Source: Myxococcales bacterium (lineage in GTDB: Bacteria > Myxococcota_A > Polyangia > Polyangiales > JAFGIB01). From it: a stretch of 64,000 nt of DNA. A program made the position numbers and the translations under genes. The DNA lies in the NCBI GenBank assembly GCA_029880325.1, contig JAOUOP010000048.1, forward strand, positions 1-64,000, in the 5' to 3' direction. The notes under the pieces were generated by a model. It made no database searches and was not told the origin of the DNA. It saw nothing but the letters and a program-made list of their open reading frames with translations. Shown here one piece after another: positions 29,172 through 37,974 of this stretch; positions within the stretch are counted from its first letter, which is position 1, and the number at the start of each line of letters is the position of its first letter.

Positions 29172-29446
29172 GGCGAAGGCCCCTTTGCTTGGACTGGGCA
29201 GGGGTACTGCAATAGCCTCGAAGTCCACGCAGATCGTGGGGGCTGGTCGCGGCTCGGGTCAATCCCGTAAGAGCGCTTGGCCGCGCAGGTGCGACAGCCG
29301 CGCAGCTTGACACCGATGTAGGTCGCATCAACGATGCCCCATCACGGCCAACCACAGTGGCTACGGCACCCCGCTGAGAGCGTGGCGTGCCCGTCGGCCA
29401 GCGGCTATTCTGCCCTCTCCGCGCTGGCCTGGCGGTAGTAAACGAG

Positions 29447-31270
29447 ATGACAAAAGAGCCTTCCCACATCGATCGCGACGCCCTGCGCGCCAAGTACCGA
29501 CAGGAGCGCGAAAAGCGCCTGCGCCCCGACGGCAATTCGCAATACCGCCGGCTAGAGGGCCAGCTCTCCTATTATCTGGAGGACCCCTACGTGCCGCGGC
29601 AGCCGCGGCAGCCCGTGAGCGACCACGTGGAGGTGGCCTTCATCGGTGGCGGCTTCGCCGGCCTGGTCACCGGCGCGCGTCTGGTGGAAGCGGGCATCAC
29701 CGACGTGCGCATCCTCGAGAAGGCAGGCGATTTCGGCGGCACCTGGTATTGGAATCGCTATCCGGGGGCCCAGTGCGACACCGCCTCCTTCGTGTACATG
29801 CCGCTGCTCGAGGAAACCGGGCACATGCCGAGCGAGAAGTACGCGCACGCGCCGGAGATCCTCGAGCACTGCCAGCGCATCGGGCGCAAGTACGGGCTCT
29901 ACGACAAGGCCCTCTTCCATACCGAGATCGAAGAGGTGCAGTGGCAGGCCGATCATAGCCGTTGGTTGATCCGCACCAACCGCGGCGACGCTTTCACCGC
30001 GTCGTTCCTCGGCATGGGAACCGGCGGTCTGCACGTGCCCAAGCTGCCTGGCATTGCCGGCCTCGAATCATTCCAGGGGCACTCCTTTCACACCAGTCGC
30101 TGGGACTATGGCTACACCGGGGGCGATCCGCGCGGGGCAGCCATGGATCAACTGGCCGACAAGCGCGTCGGCATCATCGGCACCGGCGCCACCGCCGTTC
30201 AGTGCGTGCCCGAGCTGGCCAAGTACTGCAGGGCGCTCTACGTATTTCAGCGCACGCCGTCATCCATCGACGTGCGCAACAACGTCCCGACCGACCCCGA
30301 GTGGTTCGCAAGTATCGCAACCGAGGGTTGGCAGCAGCGCTGGCTCGAAAACTTCACGCAAAACCAAACCGCCGGCAACGCCGCGGTCGACCTGGTGATG
30401 GACGGGTGGACCGACCTCGCCCGGCGCATGCGCGAGCGCTTCGCCAGCTTGACGCCCGAGGAGCGCAACCCCGCCCGCATGTGGCAGGTCTTCGAGGACG
30501 CGGACTTCGAGAAGATGGAAGAGATCCGGGCGCGCGTCGACGAGGTGGTCGAAGATCACGACACCGCCCAGAAGCTCAAGGCCTGGTACCGCCAGCTGTG
30601 CAAGCGGCCCTGCTTCCACGACGAGTACTTGCAGGCGTTCAACGTGCCGAGCGTGAAACTGGTCGACACCGACGGCAAGGGCGTCGAGCGCATCACCGAG
30701 CGCGGCGTGGTCGTGGCCGGCGAAGAGTACGAGCTTGACTGCATCATCTACGCCTCGGGCTTCGAGGTGGGCTACGCCATCGGCAACGATCCGGGTACGG
30801 CGTCGACCGAGCGCCGTGGCTTTGACGTGGTCGGTCGCGACGGCTTGAAGCTCTCGGAGTATTGGTCCGAGGGCATGCGCACCAAGCACGGCGTTCACGT
30901 GCACGGCTTTCCGAACCTCTTTCTGGTGCAGCCCACCCAGGGCGCAAACCTGATCTCCAACGTTCCCCACAACCTGCTCGAGGCCGGCAAGACCATCGCC
31001 ATGATCGTCAGGCACGCCCGCGACCGCGGCCACCGCGAGGTGGAGCTGACCCGCGAGGCCGAGGACGCCTGGATCAAAATCCTGCTCTCGGGCCCGGGCC
31101 GCATGCTCGGCTCCCAGGACTGCACGCCGGGCTACTACAACAACGAGGGCCAGCCCCCGACCGAAGCGGGAAAGCTCTACGTGGGCTATCCGCTTGGCGC
31201 CACGGCGTACTTTCAGTACCTCGATGCATGGCGCAGCAAGGGCGACTTCGAGGGCCTGGAGTTTCGCTGA
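29447..31270 (+). CDS. Flavin-dependent Baeyer-Villiger monooxygenase
   Basis: 607 residues. FAD- and NADPH-dependent insertion of oxygen next to a ketone, giving esters or lactones. The first Rossmann motif is GGGFAG (67-72). The type I BVMO fingerprint FxGxxxHxxxW is perfect at 209-219 (FQGHSFHTSRW), and the second Rossmann motif GIIGTGATA is near 242. The N-terminal extension (LRAKYRQEREKRLRPDGNSQY) is typical of the larger phenylacetone or steroid monooxygenase-like branch, so a ketone or steroid substrate is possible but not shown. Start ATG 29447 chosen; the in-frame codon at 29387 adds 20 non-conserved residues. It converges on the nitrilase fusion gene. Confidence 0.93.
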   Translation: MTKEPSHIDRDALRAKYRQEREKRLRPDGNSQYRRLEGQLSYYLEDPYVPRQPRQPVSDHVEVAFIGGGFAGLVTGARLVEAGITDVRILEKAGDFGGTWYWNRYPGAQCDTASFVYMPLLEETGHMPSEKYAHAPEILEHCQRIGRKYGLYDKALFHTEIEEVQWQADHSRWLIRTNRGDAFTASFLGMGTGGLHVPKLPGIAGLESFQGHSFHTSRWDYGYTGGDPRGAAMDQLADKRVGIIGTGATAVQCVPELAKYCRALYVFQRTPSSIDVRNNVPTDPEWFASIATEGWQQRWLENFTQNQTAGNAAVDLVMDGWTDLARRMRERFASLTPEERNPARMWQVFEDADFEKMEEIRARVDEVVEDHDTAQKLKAWYRQLCKRPCFHDEYLQAFNVPSVKLVDTDGKGVERITERGVVVAGEEYELDCIIYASGFEVGYAIGNDPGTASTERRGFDVVGRDGLKLSEYWSEGMRTKHGVHVHGFPNLFLVQPTQGANLISNVPHNLLEAGKTIAMIVRHARDRGHREVELTREAEDAWIKILLSGPGRMLGSQDCTPGYYNNEGQPPTEAGKLYVGYPLGATAYFQYLDAWRSKGDFEGLEFR

Positions 31271-31353
31271 GGGGTCGGCTGCTGCGGCGGCTGTCGCGGT
31301 TTGGGTCCTCGACGGGGATTCAGCCCTCGCGGTGGTCGAGGGCTACGGCACGC

Positions 31354-32928
31354 TCACGCTTCGCGCGTCTTGCCGTCCTCCACGTAGCTCACGCGGTAGA
31401 GATCCTTGCGACGGTCTCGCCAGGTGCGCACCGAACCTTCGCGGCGGCCCCGCCGCAGCACGTCGAGATCCAGGTCGTGGACGAGCATGGTTTCGGCGTT
31501 TTCCGTGGCTTCGGCTGCCACGCCATCGCGGTCGAAGCTGATGTCGGAGGGCGTCAGGATGCATGACTGGGAGTAGTGGATGTCGGCGCCTTCCACGAAG
31601 GGTAGATTGCCGCAGGCGCCGCTCATCACCATGAAGACGTTGTTCTCGATGCTGCGGGCGTGGGCGCAGTAGCGCACGCGCATGTAGGCCGTGCGCAGGT
31701 CGGTGTTGAAGGGCACGAAGAGGATGCGAGCACCCTTGGCGGTGGCGATGCGCGCGAGTTCCGGAAACTCGGTGTCGTAACAGATCAGGATCGCGATTTT
31801 TCCGCAGTCGGTGTCGAAGACGTTGAGGCGACTGCCGGAACTCGTTCCCCACCAGCGTGCTTCGGCGGGTGTCACGTGCAGCTTGTACTGTTTGTCTACG
31901 GTGCCGTCGCGGCGGAAGAGATAGGCGATGTTGTAGAGCCGTTCCTGCTCCACGTTCATATGCGTGCCGGCGACCACGTTGACGTTGTATTTGATCGCCA
32001 TCTCGCGAAAGGCGTCGATGTACGGTTCAGTGAACTCGCTCAAGCGACGCGCCGAGGTTCCCGGTCTGTCGGCGGGCACCAGCGATAGCAGCTGATTGGT
32101 CAGCAGTTCCGGAAAGAGCACGAAGTCGCAGGCGTACTCGCCCGCTGTGTCGACGAAGAAGTTGCACTGCTTGGCGAACTCCTCGAAGGAGTTCACCGTC
32201 CGCATTTCGTATTGCACCGAAGCGACGCGCACGATGCCTGTCCCCGCCTTGCCCTCGGGTGGCACCCAGTCGGGGTTGCGCCACTCCATCAAGACCGCGT
32301 TGCCACCCGACTCCCTGTCGCTGGGCAGGTAGCTAGGCAGCACCTTGAGGGCCTCGAAGCCATTGGCGATCTGCGCGGTGATCACCGGGTCTCGCAGCTC
32401 CTTGTCGAGCACTGCGGCCAGGTACTGTTCAGGCGACAGCTTCTTCTGATGACGGTGGTAGTTGGGCATGCGGCCGGCGATCAGCATCCGCCGCAGGCCA
32501 CGCTCTACCGCGAGCTCCTTGCGCGCATCGTACAGGCGGCGCGCAAGTCTGAGCCCGCGGAACTCGGGATCGACGGCGATGTCGATGCCATAGAGCGTGT
32601 CGCCGCCGGGGTCGTGGTTGGCGATGTGTCCGCCGTCGGCCGCTTCGGAAAAAGTGTGCGACGTGTCCAGCTCCTCCATCTCGATGATGAGCGTGCTGGA
32701 AGTGCCGACGAGCTTGTTGCCGAAGACGACCCCTAGTTGGCCCTCGGGGAAGCGTGCCAGCTGAGACAGAAACTGGCTGCGGGTCCAGGGCTCGATGTGT
32801 GGAAACGAGCGGCGCTGGATCTCCACCACCGCCTTGTAGTCGCTGGCGCGCAGCGGTCGGAGCCCCACCTTGCCCTTGGTCGGCAGCAGGGGGCGTTTTT
32901 TGGTGGTGGTCTTCTTCTTGGCGGCCAT
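31354..32928 (-). CDS. GNAT acetyltransferase - nitrilase superfamily fusion protein
   Basis: 524 residues. After a Lys-rich start, residues 20-220 form a GNAT acyltransferase with the acetyl-CoA loop AVDPEFRGLRLARRL. Residues 232-524 form a carbon-nitrogen hydrolase with an intact Glu-Lys-Cys triad: E274 (LFPELLTNQ), K349 (YKLHVTPAEARWWG) and C383 (ILICYDTEFPE). Such two-domain proteins are a recognised nitrilase-family branch, but the joint reaction is unknown; amidase hydrolysis linked to N-acylation is plausible. The ATG at 32928 is chosen because the frame upstream (to 33210) overlaps the MFS gene and is not conserved. It starts 10 nt after the MFS stop, so the two are likely co-transcribed and may handle the same small molecule. 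Confidence 0.9.
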   Translation of the reverse strand: MAAKKKTTTKKRPLLPTKGKVGLRPLRASDYKAVVEIQRRSFPHIEPWTRSQFLSQLARFPEGQLGVVFGNKLVGTSSTLIIEMEELDTSHTFSEAADGGHIANHDPGGDTLYGIDIAVDPEFRGLRLARRLYDARKELAVERGLRRMLIAGRMPNYHRHQKKLSPEQYLAAVLDKELRDPVITAQIANGFEALKVLPSYLPSDRESGGNAVLMEWRNPDWVPPEGKAGTGIVRVASVQYEMRTVNSFEEFAKQCNFFVDTAGEYACDFVLFPELLTNQLLSLVPADRPGTSARRLSEFTEPYIDAFREMAIKYNVNVVAGTHMNVEQERLYNIAYLFRRDGTVDKQYKLHVTPAEARWWGTSSGSRLNVFDTDCGKIAILICYDTEFPELARIATAKGARILFVPFNTDLRTAYMRVRYCAHARSIENNVFMVMSGACGNLPFVEGADIHYSQSCILTPSDISFDRDGVAAEATENAETMLVHDLDLDVLRRGRREGSVRTWRDRRKDLYRVSYVEDGKTREA

Positions 32929-32938
32929 GGTCTGCTGC

Positions 32939-34186
32939 TTATGGCCTGCTGGTCGCAACGTCAATGGCCGCCGGTGCCTGCAGGCGCGAGGCCAGCGCGC
33001 GCAACAGGGGTAGAGCCATGAGTGACACGCCAGCGAGGGCGGCGAAGGCGGCCCCGTAGCCAAAGCTCGCCTGAAGTCTGCCGCCGGCCCAGCCCGACCA
33101 GGCCTCACAGGCGTTGGTCGCGCCCATGTAGGCGCTGAAGTGGGTGGCACCGAAGCGGCGGTCGCTGAGGTCCATGAACAACGCGTAGGAACTGGCCACG
33201 AACAGGCCAATGCCCAGGTAGCATAGGGTCATGCTAAACATCAGCGTCGAGGCGCCCAGCTCCAGCAGCGCACAGGCTGCCACCCCCATCACGCTCACAA
33301 CCGATGCGAGCAGCGTTGCCGTGACCGCGCGCGTGCGCTCGACGGAGTCGCTCAGCCGTCCGCCCAGCAAGGCGCCAGCGACCATGGCGAGCACCGTGGG
33401 GCCTGCGAAGAACGAGCCGACCGACTCCTGGGAGACGCCGCGGTCGACGAGCAGCGAGCCCGCCAGCGCGCCCACGGCCTCGAAGCCCGCTCCGCTGAGG
33501 AGGGCGAAGCCGAGGGCGATGGCACTCATCGGAGAGAAGAGCACCGCGCGCAGAGTGGCGAGCACTTGTGGTCGGGGGGCTCCGCGCTGGGCGACGGGCT
33601 CGGGGCTGCCCAAGGACAGGCCCACCAGGGCCAGCGAACTCCAGGTGACCAACACCAGGCCCACGAGCACCGCATCGGCCCCGACCCACTGCTCAGCGAG
33701 CAGTGCACCACCGCCAAACGCAGCGCGCCCGGCGAGCATGCCCGTTTGCGTGTAGCCCTGGAGGCGGCCGCGCTCGATGGGCTCCACGAGCTGCACGGCG
33801 AGGGCATCGACTGCCACGTCCTGGGTGGCGGCGGCAAAGGCGTGCAGCATGAGCAGGGGAGCAGCGATGGATAGTTGCCGGACCAGGTCGAGCCCCAGCA
33901 GTGACAACAGGGTTGCACCCATCAACAGCTGAGCTGCTGCGATCCAGGCGCGCAGGCCGAAGCGACCGCCGCTGAAGCGATCGACGAGCGGCGCCCACAG
34001 GAACTTGAAGGTCCAGGGAAGCACGAGCGCCGCAGTCAGGGCCGTGATCTCCGTGACGGGCGCTCCGGCGAGGCGCAGCTTGGGGGGCAACGCCCACCAG
34101 AGGTAGCCGATCGGTGCGCCCTCGCTGATGTACAGCGCGGTAAATAGCAGGCGGCGCCCGCGCTCGGTTTGCAGCAGAGCCGTCAT
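32939..34186 (-). CDS. MFS transporter, AmpG-like
   Basis: 415 residues with about 12 hydrophobic helices. The first helix and loop, ISEGAPIGYLWWALPPKLR, with LPWTFKFLWAPLVDR soon after, match the AmpG/acetyl-CoA-transporter branch of the major facilitator superfamily. AmpG imports muropeptides; the substrate here is not determined. ATG start at 34186; the longer upstream frame is a shadow of the region next to mgtE. It is followed after 10 nt by the GNAT-nitrilase gene and preceded by mgtE with a 71-nt gap. The import of an amide- or peptide-like compound for the fusion enzyme is a reasonable inference. Confidence 0.88.
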   Translation of the reverse strand: MTALLQTERGRRLLFTALYISEGAPIGYLWWALPPKLRLAGAPVTEITALTAALVLPWTFKFLWAPLVDRFSGGRFGLRAWIAAAQLLMGATLLSLLGLDLVRQLSIAAPLLMLHAFAAATQDVAVDALAVQLVEPIERGRLQGYTQTGMLAGRAAFGGGALLAEQWVGADAVLVGLVLVTWSSLALVGLSLGSPEPVAQRGAPRPQVLATLRAVLFSPMSAIALGFALLSGAGFEAVGALAGSLLVDRGVSQESVGSFFAGPTVLAMVAGALLGGRLSDSVERTRAVTATLLASVVSVMGVAACALLELGASTLMFSMTLCYLGIGLFVASSYALFMDLSDRRFGATHFSAYMGATNACEAWSGWAGGRLQASFGYGAAFAALAGVSLMALPLLRALASRLQAPAAIDVATSRP

Positions 34187-34257
34187 CGCGTTTGCTCGAA
34201 CTCGTAACACAGCTTTCGTGATCCGTAGAAGCGCGCGCTCGAATCGTGGTCGCCCGT

Positions 34258-35556
34258 CTATACCAGCCAGTGCGCGAGCGCCGTGGCAAGCCCGAGAAAG
34301 CTGAAGAAGCCGGCGATGTCGGTGACCGTGGTCAGTACGATGGACGATGCCGTTGCGGGATCGCGTCCGAGCGCCGTCAGGCCGATGGGGATGGCGGCGC
34401 CAGCACAGGCGGCGAGCACCATGGATACCACCATCGAGATGCCGATCACCGCGCACAGACCCGGGTTTCCGCTCCACACGAAGACGCCGCCAGCGGTCAC
34501 CAGTGCCACTGCTACGCCGTTGGCCGCCGCCGCCATCACCTCCTTGCGCACCACCTGCCAAAAGTGGGGCGCGCGGATCTCGCGCAGGGCGAGGCCGCGG
34601 CTGGTGACCGCGAGTGCCTGCGCGCCGGTGTTGCCGGACTGGCCGGCGACCACCGGCAGCAGCACGGCGAGCGCCGTGAACCGTGCGATGGTGGCGTCGA
34701 AGAGGCCGACCACGGCTGCGGCAGCGAACGCTGTCAGCAGGTTGATGAGCAGCCACGGAAGGCGACTTTTGACTGTCAGCCATGGAGAGGAAAGCGCTCG
34801 CTCCTCGGCGCCCGCTCCGACCATCCTGTTGAGGTCGCCGGCGGCCTCCTGCTGGGCGGCGCGCACCAGCCCGTCGTAGCGGATGACCCCGAGTAGCTTC
34901 TGGTCGAAGTCGACCACCGGCAAGCTCGCCAGCCGGTGCCGCTCGAGCAGGTCCACCACCTCGTCGCGCGCAGTCATCGGCTGCGCGGTGGGCGTCTCGC
35001 GGTGCACCAGGTTTTGCAGCGTGGCTTCCTGCGGCGCGCCGAGCAGCTCCTGCAGTGGCACCACGCCCACCAGGCGGTCGTCATCCTCACAGACCATCAG
35101 GTCGCTGATGCGTCGGTTGCGGATGCGACGCAGCCCCGTGAGCACCTCTTCCACCGTGCTGGTCAGCGGGAAGGGACTCACGCCGGCATCCATGAGGGCT
35201 CCGGCCGTGCCGGGCGGGTACTCCAGCGCCTGCGCGATCGCTGTCGCCTCCGTCGGTGGCAACAGCCCCCGCAGGCGCGAGCGAGCGGCGTCGTCCAGCA
35301 ACGCCAGCCAGCGCGCGGCACGCACCGCATCGGTCGCCAGCAACGTCTCGCGCGCGAGTTCGTCGTCGAGTGTAGCGAGCGCGGCTGCTGCTACTGCTGA
35401 GCCCATCGGGCGCAGCACCTCGGCGCGCTCGGAGGCGCCCAGCGGCCTGAGCACGTCCGCGATTTCCGTCGGAGGTAGCGACTCGAGCGTCCGGGCGGCC
35501 TCGGTCGGGTGCCGCGTCAGGAAGTGGGTCGCGATTCGGTCCGCCAGCGCGTTCAT
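34258..35556 (-). CDS. mgtE: Magnesium transporter MgtE
   Basis: 432 residues: an MgtE N-terminal helical domain (1-120), a pair of CBS domains (about 125-240) and five transmembrane helices. The pore region shows VVAGQSGNTGAQALAVTSRGLAL, corresponding to the family's GNxGxQ block, and LTTVTDIAGFFSFLGLA near the end. MgtE is a Mg2+ channel gated by Mg2+ binding to the N and CBS domains. Its start overlaps the stop of the upstream soluble MgtE-like gene by 4 nt (ATGA), indicating translational coupling. It is the third gene of the mscS operon. Confidence 0.93.
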   Translation of the reverse strand: MNALADRIATHFLTRHPTEAARTLESLPPTEIADVLRPLGASERAEVLRPMGSAVAAAALATLDDELARETLLATDAVRAARWLALLDDAARSRLRGLLPPTEATAIAQALEYPPGTAGALMDAGVSPFPLTSTVEEVLTGLRRIRNRRISDLMVCEDDDRLVGVVPLQELLGAPQEATLQNLVHRETPTAQPMTARDEVVDLLERHRLASLPVVDFDQKLLGVIRYDGLVRAAQQEAAGDLNRMVGAGAEERALSSPWLTVKSRLPWLLINLLTAFAAAAVVGLFDATIARFTALAVLLPVVAGQSGNTGAQALAVTSRGLALREIRAPHFWQVVRKEVMAAAANGVAVALVTAGGVFVWSGNPGLCAVIGISMVVSMVLAACAGAAIPIGLTALGRDPATASSIVLTTVTDIAGFFSFLGLATALAHWLV

Positions 35557-36404
35557 CGCTCATCCCCTCGCTCGTGGGACTGCCGCCCGAATAGCGCTGC
35601 CTCTCCCAGGCGCATCAACGACGCCGAACCTAGCCAAAACAGCTCTGCCAGTGCGGCGCTTGTGTCCTGTGGTGCCGCAGCCTGCCTGGCTTCGCCCAGC
35701 TCGCTTTCGAGCGCGCGAAACCGGGAGTGTCGGATGACGCCCAGGAAGTGCCCGTCCTCGTCGAGCACCGGCATGGCGTGGGCCCTGCGCCAACCCGGAT
35801 GCCGCACCACCGCCGCGATTGGATCGCTGGCCTGAACGCTGTAGGGATTGGGCACCATGACGCTGTCCACCGTCACCGACGGATCGGCCAGCATCAGCTC
35901 GCGCATGCTGAGCACCCCGCACAGGCGCTGCTCTTCGCGCACCACGTACACATAGTTGAGGGCGCCCTCGGCCGCGCGCCGCACGAGCTCGAGGGCCTGC
36001 TCGACGGTTGCTTCGGGCTTGACCGCAGGAGCGCGTGGGTCCAGGTGGCTGCCCGCCTGGTCGGGCCCGTAGGCTGTGAGCTGGTCGATGCGGTTGGCCG
36101 CGCGAGTCGGCAGGGCTGCTACAATCGCGGCGGAGACGTCCTGGGGCAGCCGCCGTATCAGGGCCGCGGCGGCGCGGGGCTCGAGCGATTCCACGACGGC
36201 CGCCGCAGCCAGCGGTTCCATCCCGCCGAGCGCCCGTGCCGCCGCGACCGGCACCGCGCGCGCGATAACGCCCGCTGCGTCCGCCGCAGGCAGCTCGGAG
36301 AGCCAATCGGCGCCTTCTTGCTGCTCGGCCGTTTCCAGAAAGCGGGCCGCCTCGGCGGCGTGGCTGCGCGCCAGCGCGCCTGCAAGTCGCGCGGACGGCG
36401 TCAT
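35553..36404 (-). CDS. Soluble MgtE-N / CBS-domain protein without membrane part
   Basis: 283 residues. The first half has the MgtE N-domain repeat style (VESLEPRAAAALIRRLPQDVSAAIVAALP). The second half is two CBS domains (VEQALELVRRA..., then LMLADPSVTVDSVMV, then HAMPVLDEDGHFLGVIRHSRF). The family's transmembrane channel is absent; the C-terminus is a short helical tail ending ERGDER. It overlaps mscS by 4 nt upstream and mgtE by 4 nt downstream. The whole cassette looks like a duplicated MgtE sensory half. It could act as a separate regulatory subunit that binds Mg2+ or nucleotides and modulates MgtE or the MscS channel; that role is inference. Confidence 0.85.
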   Translation of the reverse strand: MTPSARLAGALARSHAAEAARFLETAEQQEGADWLSELPAADAAGVIARAVPVAAARALGGMEPLAAAAVVESLEPRAAAALIRRLPQDVSAAIVAALPTRAANRIDQLTAYGPDQAGSHLDPRAPAVKPEATVEQALELVRRAAEGALNYVYVVREEQRLCGVLSMRELMLADPSVTVDSVMVPNPYSVQASDPIAAVVRHPGWRRAHAMPVLDEDGHFLGVIRHSRFRALESELGEARQAAAPQDTSAALAELFWLGSASLMRLGEAALFGRQSHERGDER

Positions 36405-37219
36405 CGTGCACCTCCCCGCAGTACCAGCGTTGAGCGCGAACGCGTGAGTTCGCACGCAGGCACCGTGGTCTCGCCCTCGGGCGTTTCGATGACCACCGCG
36501 ATCTCGGTGATGCGCACGATGCGCCCTTCGAGTCCCTCGGTGCGGATCGTCTGCCCAACCTGGTAGCTGCGCTGCAGGTAGTGGACCGATAGCACGTTGG
36601 CAACCAGCTCGCGGCCGCCGAGCCCGAAGGCGAGCGCCGCGCCGAAGAGCATCGCCGCCAGCAGAATCAGGATGGTGGTCTTGATGAACGAAATTTCGAT
36701 GCCGAGTTGCTCGATCGCCACCAGTGCCGAGGTCGCCAAGATTGCCAACTCGGCGACGCGAGCCACCCGCGCCGCACCGAAAATGCCCGCCGAGCCCGCG
36801 GCCTTCTGGGCCAGCCGCCTCCCGCCCCGTGCCAGCAACGTGCCCACCGCCATGATCAGGGCGCTGGCGACCAGGCGAGGTAGGTAGCCCGCCACCTTGG
36901 ACAGCCAGCCTCGAACCACGGGCACGCCCAGCAGCTCGCTGGCGGCCAGTCCGGCGAACACCAGCGCTGACCAGTACACGGTGGAGCCGACGAATCCCTC
37001 GAGTCGCGCGGTTCGCTCGGCGTCTTCCGGCTGGCCGCGGCCCGACAGCACGCGGGCGCTGCGCCGCGTCAGGGAGCGCGCCAGGCGCCGACCGACGAGG
37101 GCGAAAATCAGCCCCAGCAGCATCGTCAGACTCGCAGCGACGGCGCTGGTGGTCATCCCGACGCTCTCGAAGAAGGCGGAAACCTGTCGCGTGTGCTGAC
37201 CCCAATCCGCTTGATCCAT
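36401..37219 (-). CDS. Small MscS-family mechanosensitive channel
   Basis: 272 residues, near the size of MscS (286). The N-terminal helices are SLTMLLGLIFALVGRRLAR, VYWSALVFAGLAASELLGV and a further pair; then comes a pore-like helix (FGAALAFGLGGRELVANVLS). A small beta domain follows (YQVGQTIRTEGLEGRIVRITEIAVVIETPEG, shown here only as family resemblance) with ETTVPACELTRS in place of the family's VPN block. Long cytoplasmic cage sequence is lacking, so it is a short member. It likely releases solutes on hypo-osmotic shock. It leads a three-gene overlapping operon with the MgtE proteins and is divergent from ectC, linking osmotic and Mg2+ functions (inference). Confidence 0.82.
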   Translation of the reverse strand: MDQADWGQHTRQVSAFFESVGMTTSAVAASLTMLLGLIFALVGRRLARSLTRRSARVLSGRGQPEDAERTARLEGFVGSTVYWSALVFAGLAASELLGVPVVRGWLSKVAGYLPRLVASALIMAVGTLLARGGRRLAQKAAGSAGIFGAARVARVAELAILATSALVAIEQLGIEISFIKTTILILLAAMLFGAALAFGLGGRELVANVLSVHYLQRSYQVGQTIRTEGLEGRIVRITEIAVVIETPEGETTVPACELTRSRSTLVLRGGAR

Positions 37220-37554
37220 ACCGGACGCCCTTCGCTTTTGATGATGAGACTCGCCTGGCTTTCGAGGAGAGATTAGCGCCGGGCACCTGGCTCGGAAAGC
37301 TTTGGCGCTGTGGGTGGAAGTTCAGCGGGCGGCGTCTATCGAGAGAAGCAAGAGGCGTGCGGCCGCTGCTGTCCTTGCGCGGCGGAGCTGGCATCTCGCC
37401 TGCACATCCTTCACGATGACCCCGCAGAGGCCACGGCCGCCGCGGTTGTGGCGCTGGAGCTGCGGGAGATCATGCAGGCGATGGCGGCGAGCCGGGTCAA
37501 AGATCGCAAGCGACAGGTCGCGTCTGCGGGCGCAGATGAGGAAAGCAAGAGTAC
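37220..37554 (+). other. Intergenic region between mscS and ectC, with a doubtful 82-residue frame
   Basis: 335 nt. A GTG frame at 37310-37558 would encode an 82-residue Cys-containing helical product (ACGRCCPCAAELASRLHIL) whose TGA overlaps the ectC ATG by 4 nt (ATGA). The overlap and the coding-like helix argue for a small gene co-translated with ectC. The weak ribosome binding site and lack of any family I recognise argue against. The frame does not resemble EctA or EctB. Promoters of mscS and ectC should lie here, but I see no convincing boxes. Confidence 0.35.
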
Positions 37555-37941
37555 ATGAAGGTCGTGAAGCTGGATGAACTGATCGGAACCGAACGCGACG
37601 TCGAGGGGCCGGGCTGGAAGAGTCGGCGTTTGCTGTTGGCCAAGGACGGAATGGGGTTCTCGTTTCACGAGACCATCATCCCCGCCGGTGCCGAGCTGCG
37701 GCTTTGGTACAAGAATCACCTGGAAGCTGTGTATTGCGTGGCCGGCAATGGCAGCATCGAGGACCTCGCCAGCGGGGAGGTCCACCAGATCCGCGATGGC
37801 GTGCTCTATGCCCTCGACAAGCATGACCGCCACGTCCTGCGCGGTGGTAGCGAGGACATGCGTCTGGTCTGTGCTTTCAACCCGCCGGTGACGGGGCGGG
37901 AAACCCACGACGCCGATGGCTCCTATGGGATCGCGGAGTAG
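37555..37941 (+). CDS. ectC: L-ectoine synthase (EctC-type cupin)
   Basis: 128 residues, the exact family size. EctC closes N-gamma-acetyl-diaminobutyrate to ectoine, an osmoprotectant. All key residues known from structural work on EctC align at the same numbers: Tyr52 and Glu57 in LWYKNHLEAVYC, Tyr85 in GVLYALDKHDRH and His93. Glu57, Tyr85 and His93 bind the catalytic iron. The C-terminus carries NPPVTGRETHD as in true EctC. No ectA, ectB or ectD lies near, so this is an orphan gene. It may use an imported or hydrolysed precursor, act in reverse, or have another substrate. It is divergent from the mscS-MgtE operon. Confidence 0.93.
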   Translation: MKVVKLDELIGTERDVEGPGWKSRRLLLAKDGMGFSFHETIIPAGAELRLWYKNHLEAVYCVAGNGSIEDLASGEVHQIRDGVLYALDKHDRHVLRGGSEDMRLVCAFNPPVTGRETHDADGSYGIAE

Positions 37942-37974
37942 CAGCATCCAGTGAATCCCTGCCCGTGCATGATG

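Noticed and set aside
29158..29535. Minus-strand frame between the FecR and monooxygenase genes
   Set aside because: It crosses two starts and has no motif or ribosome binding site.
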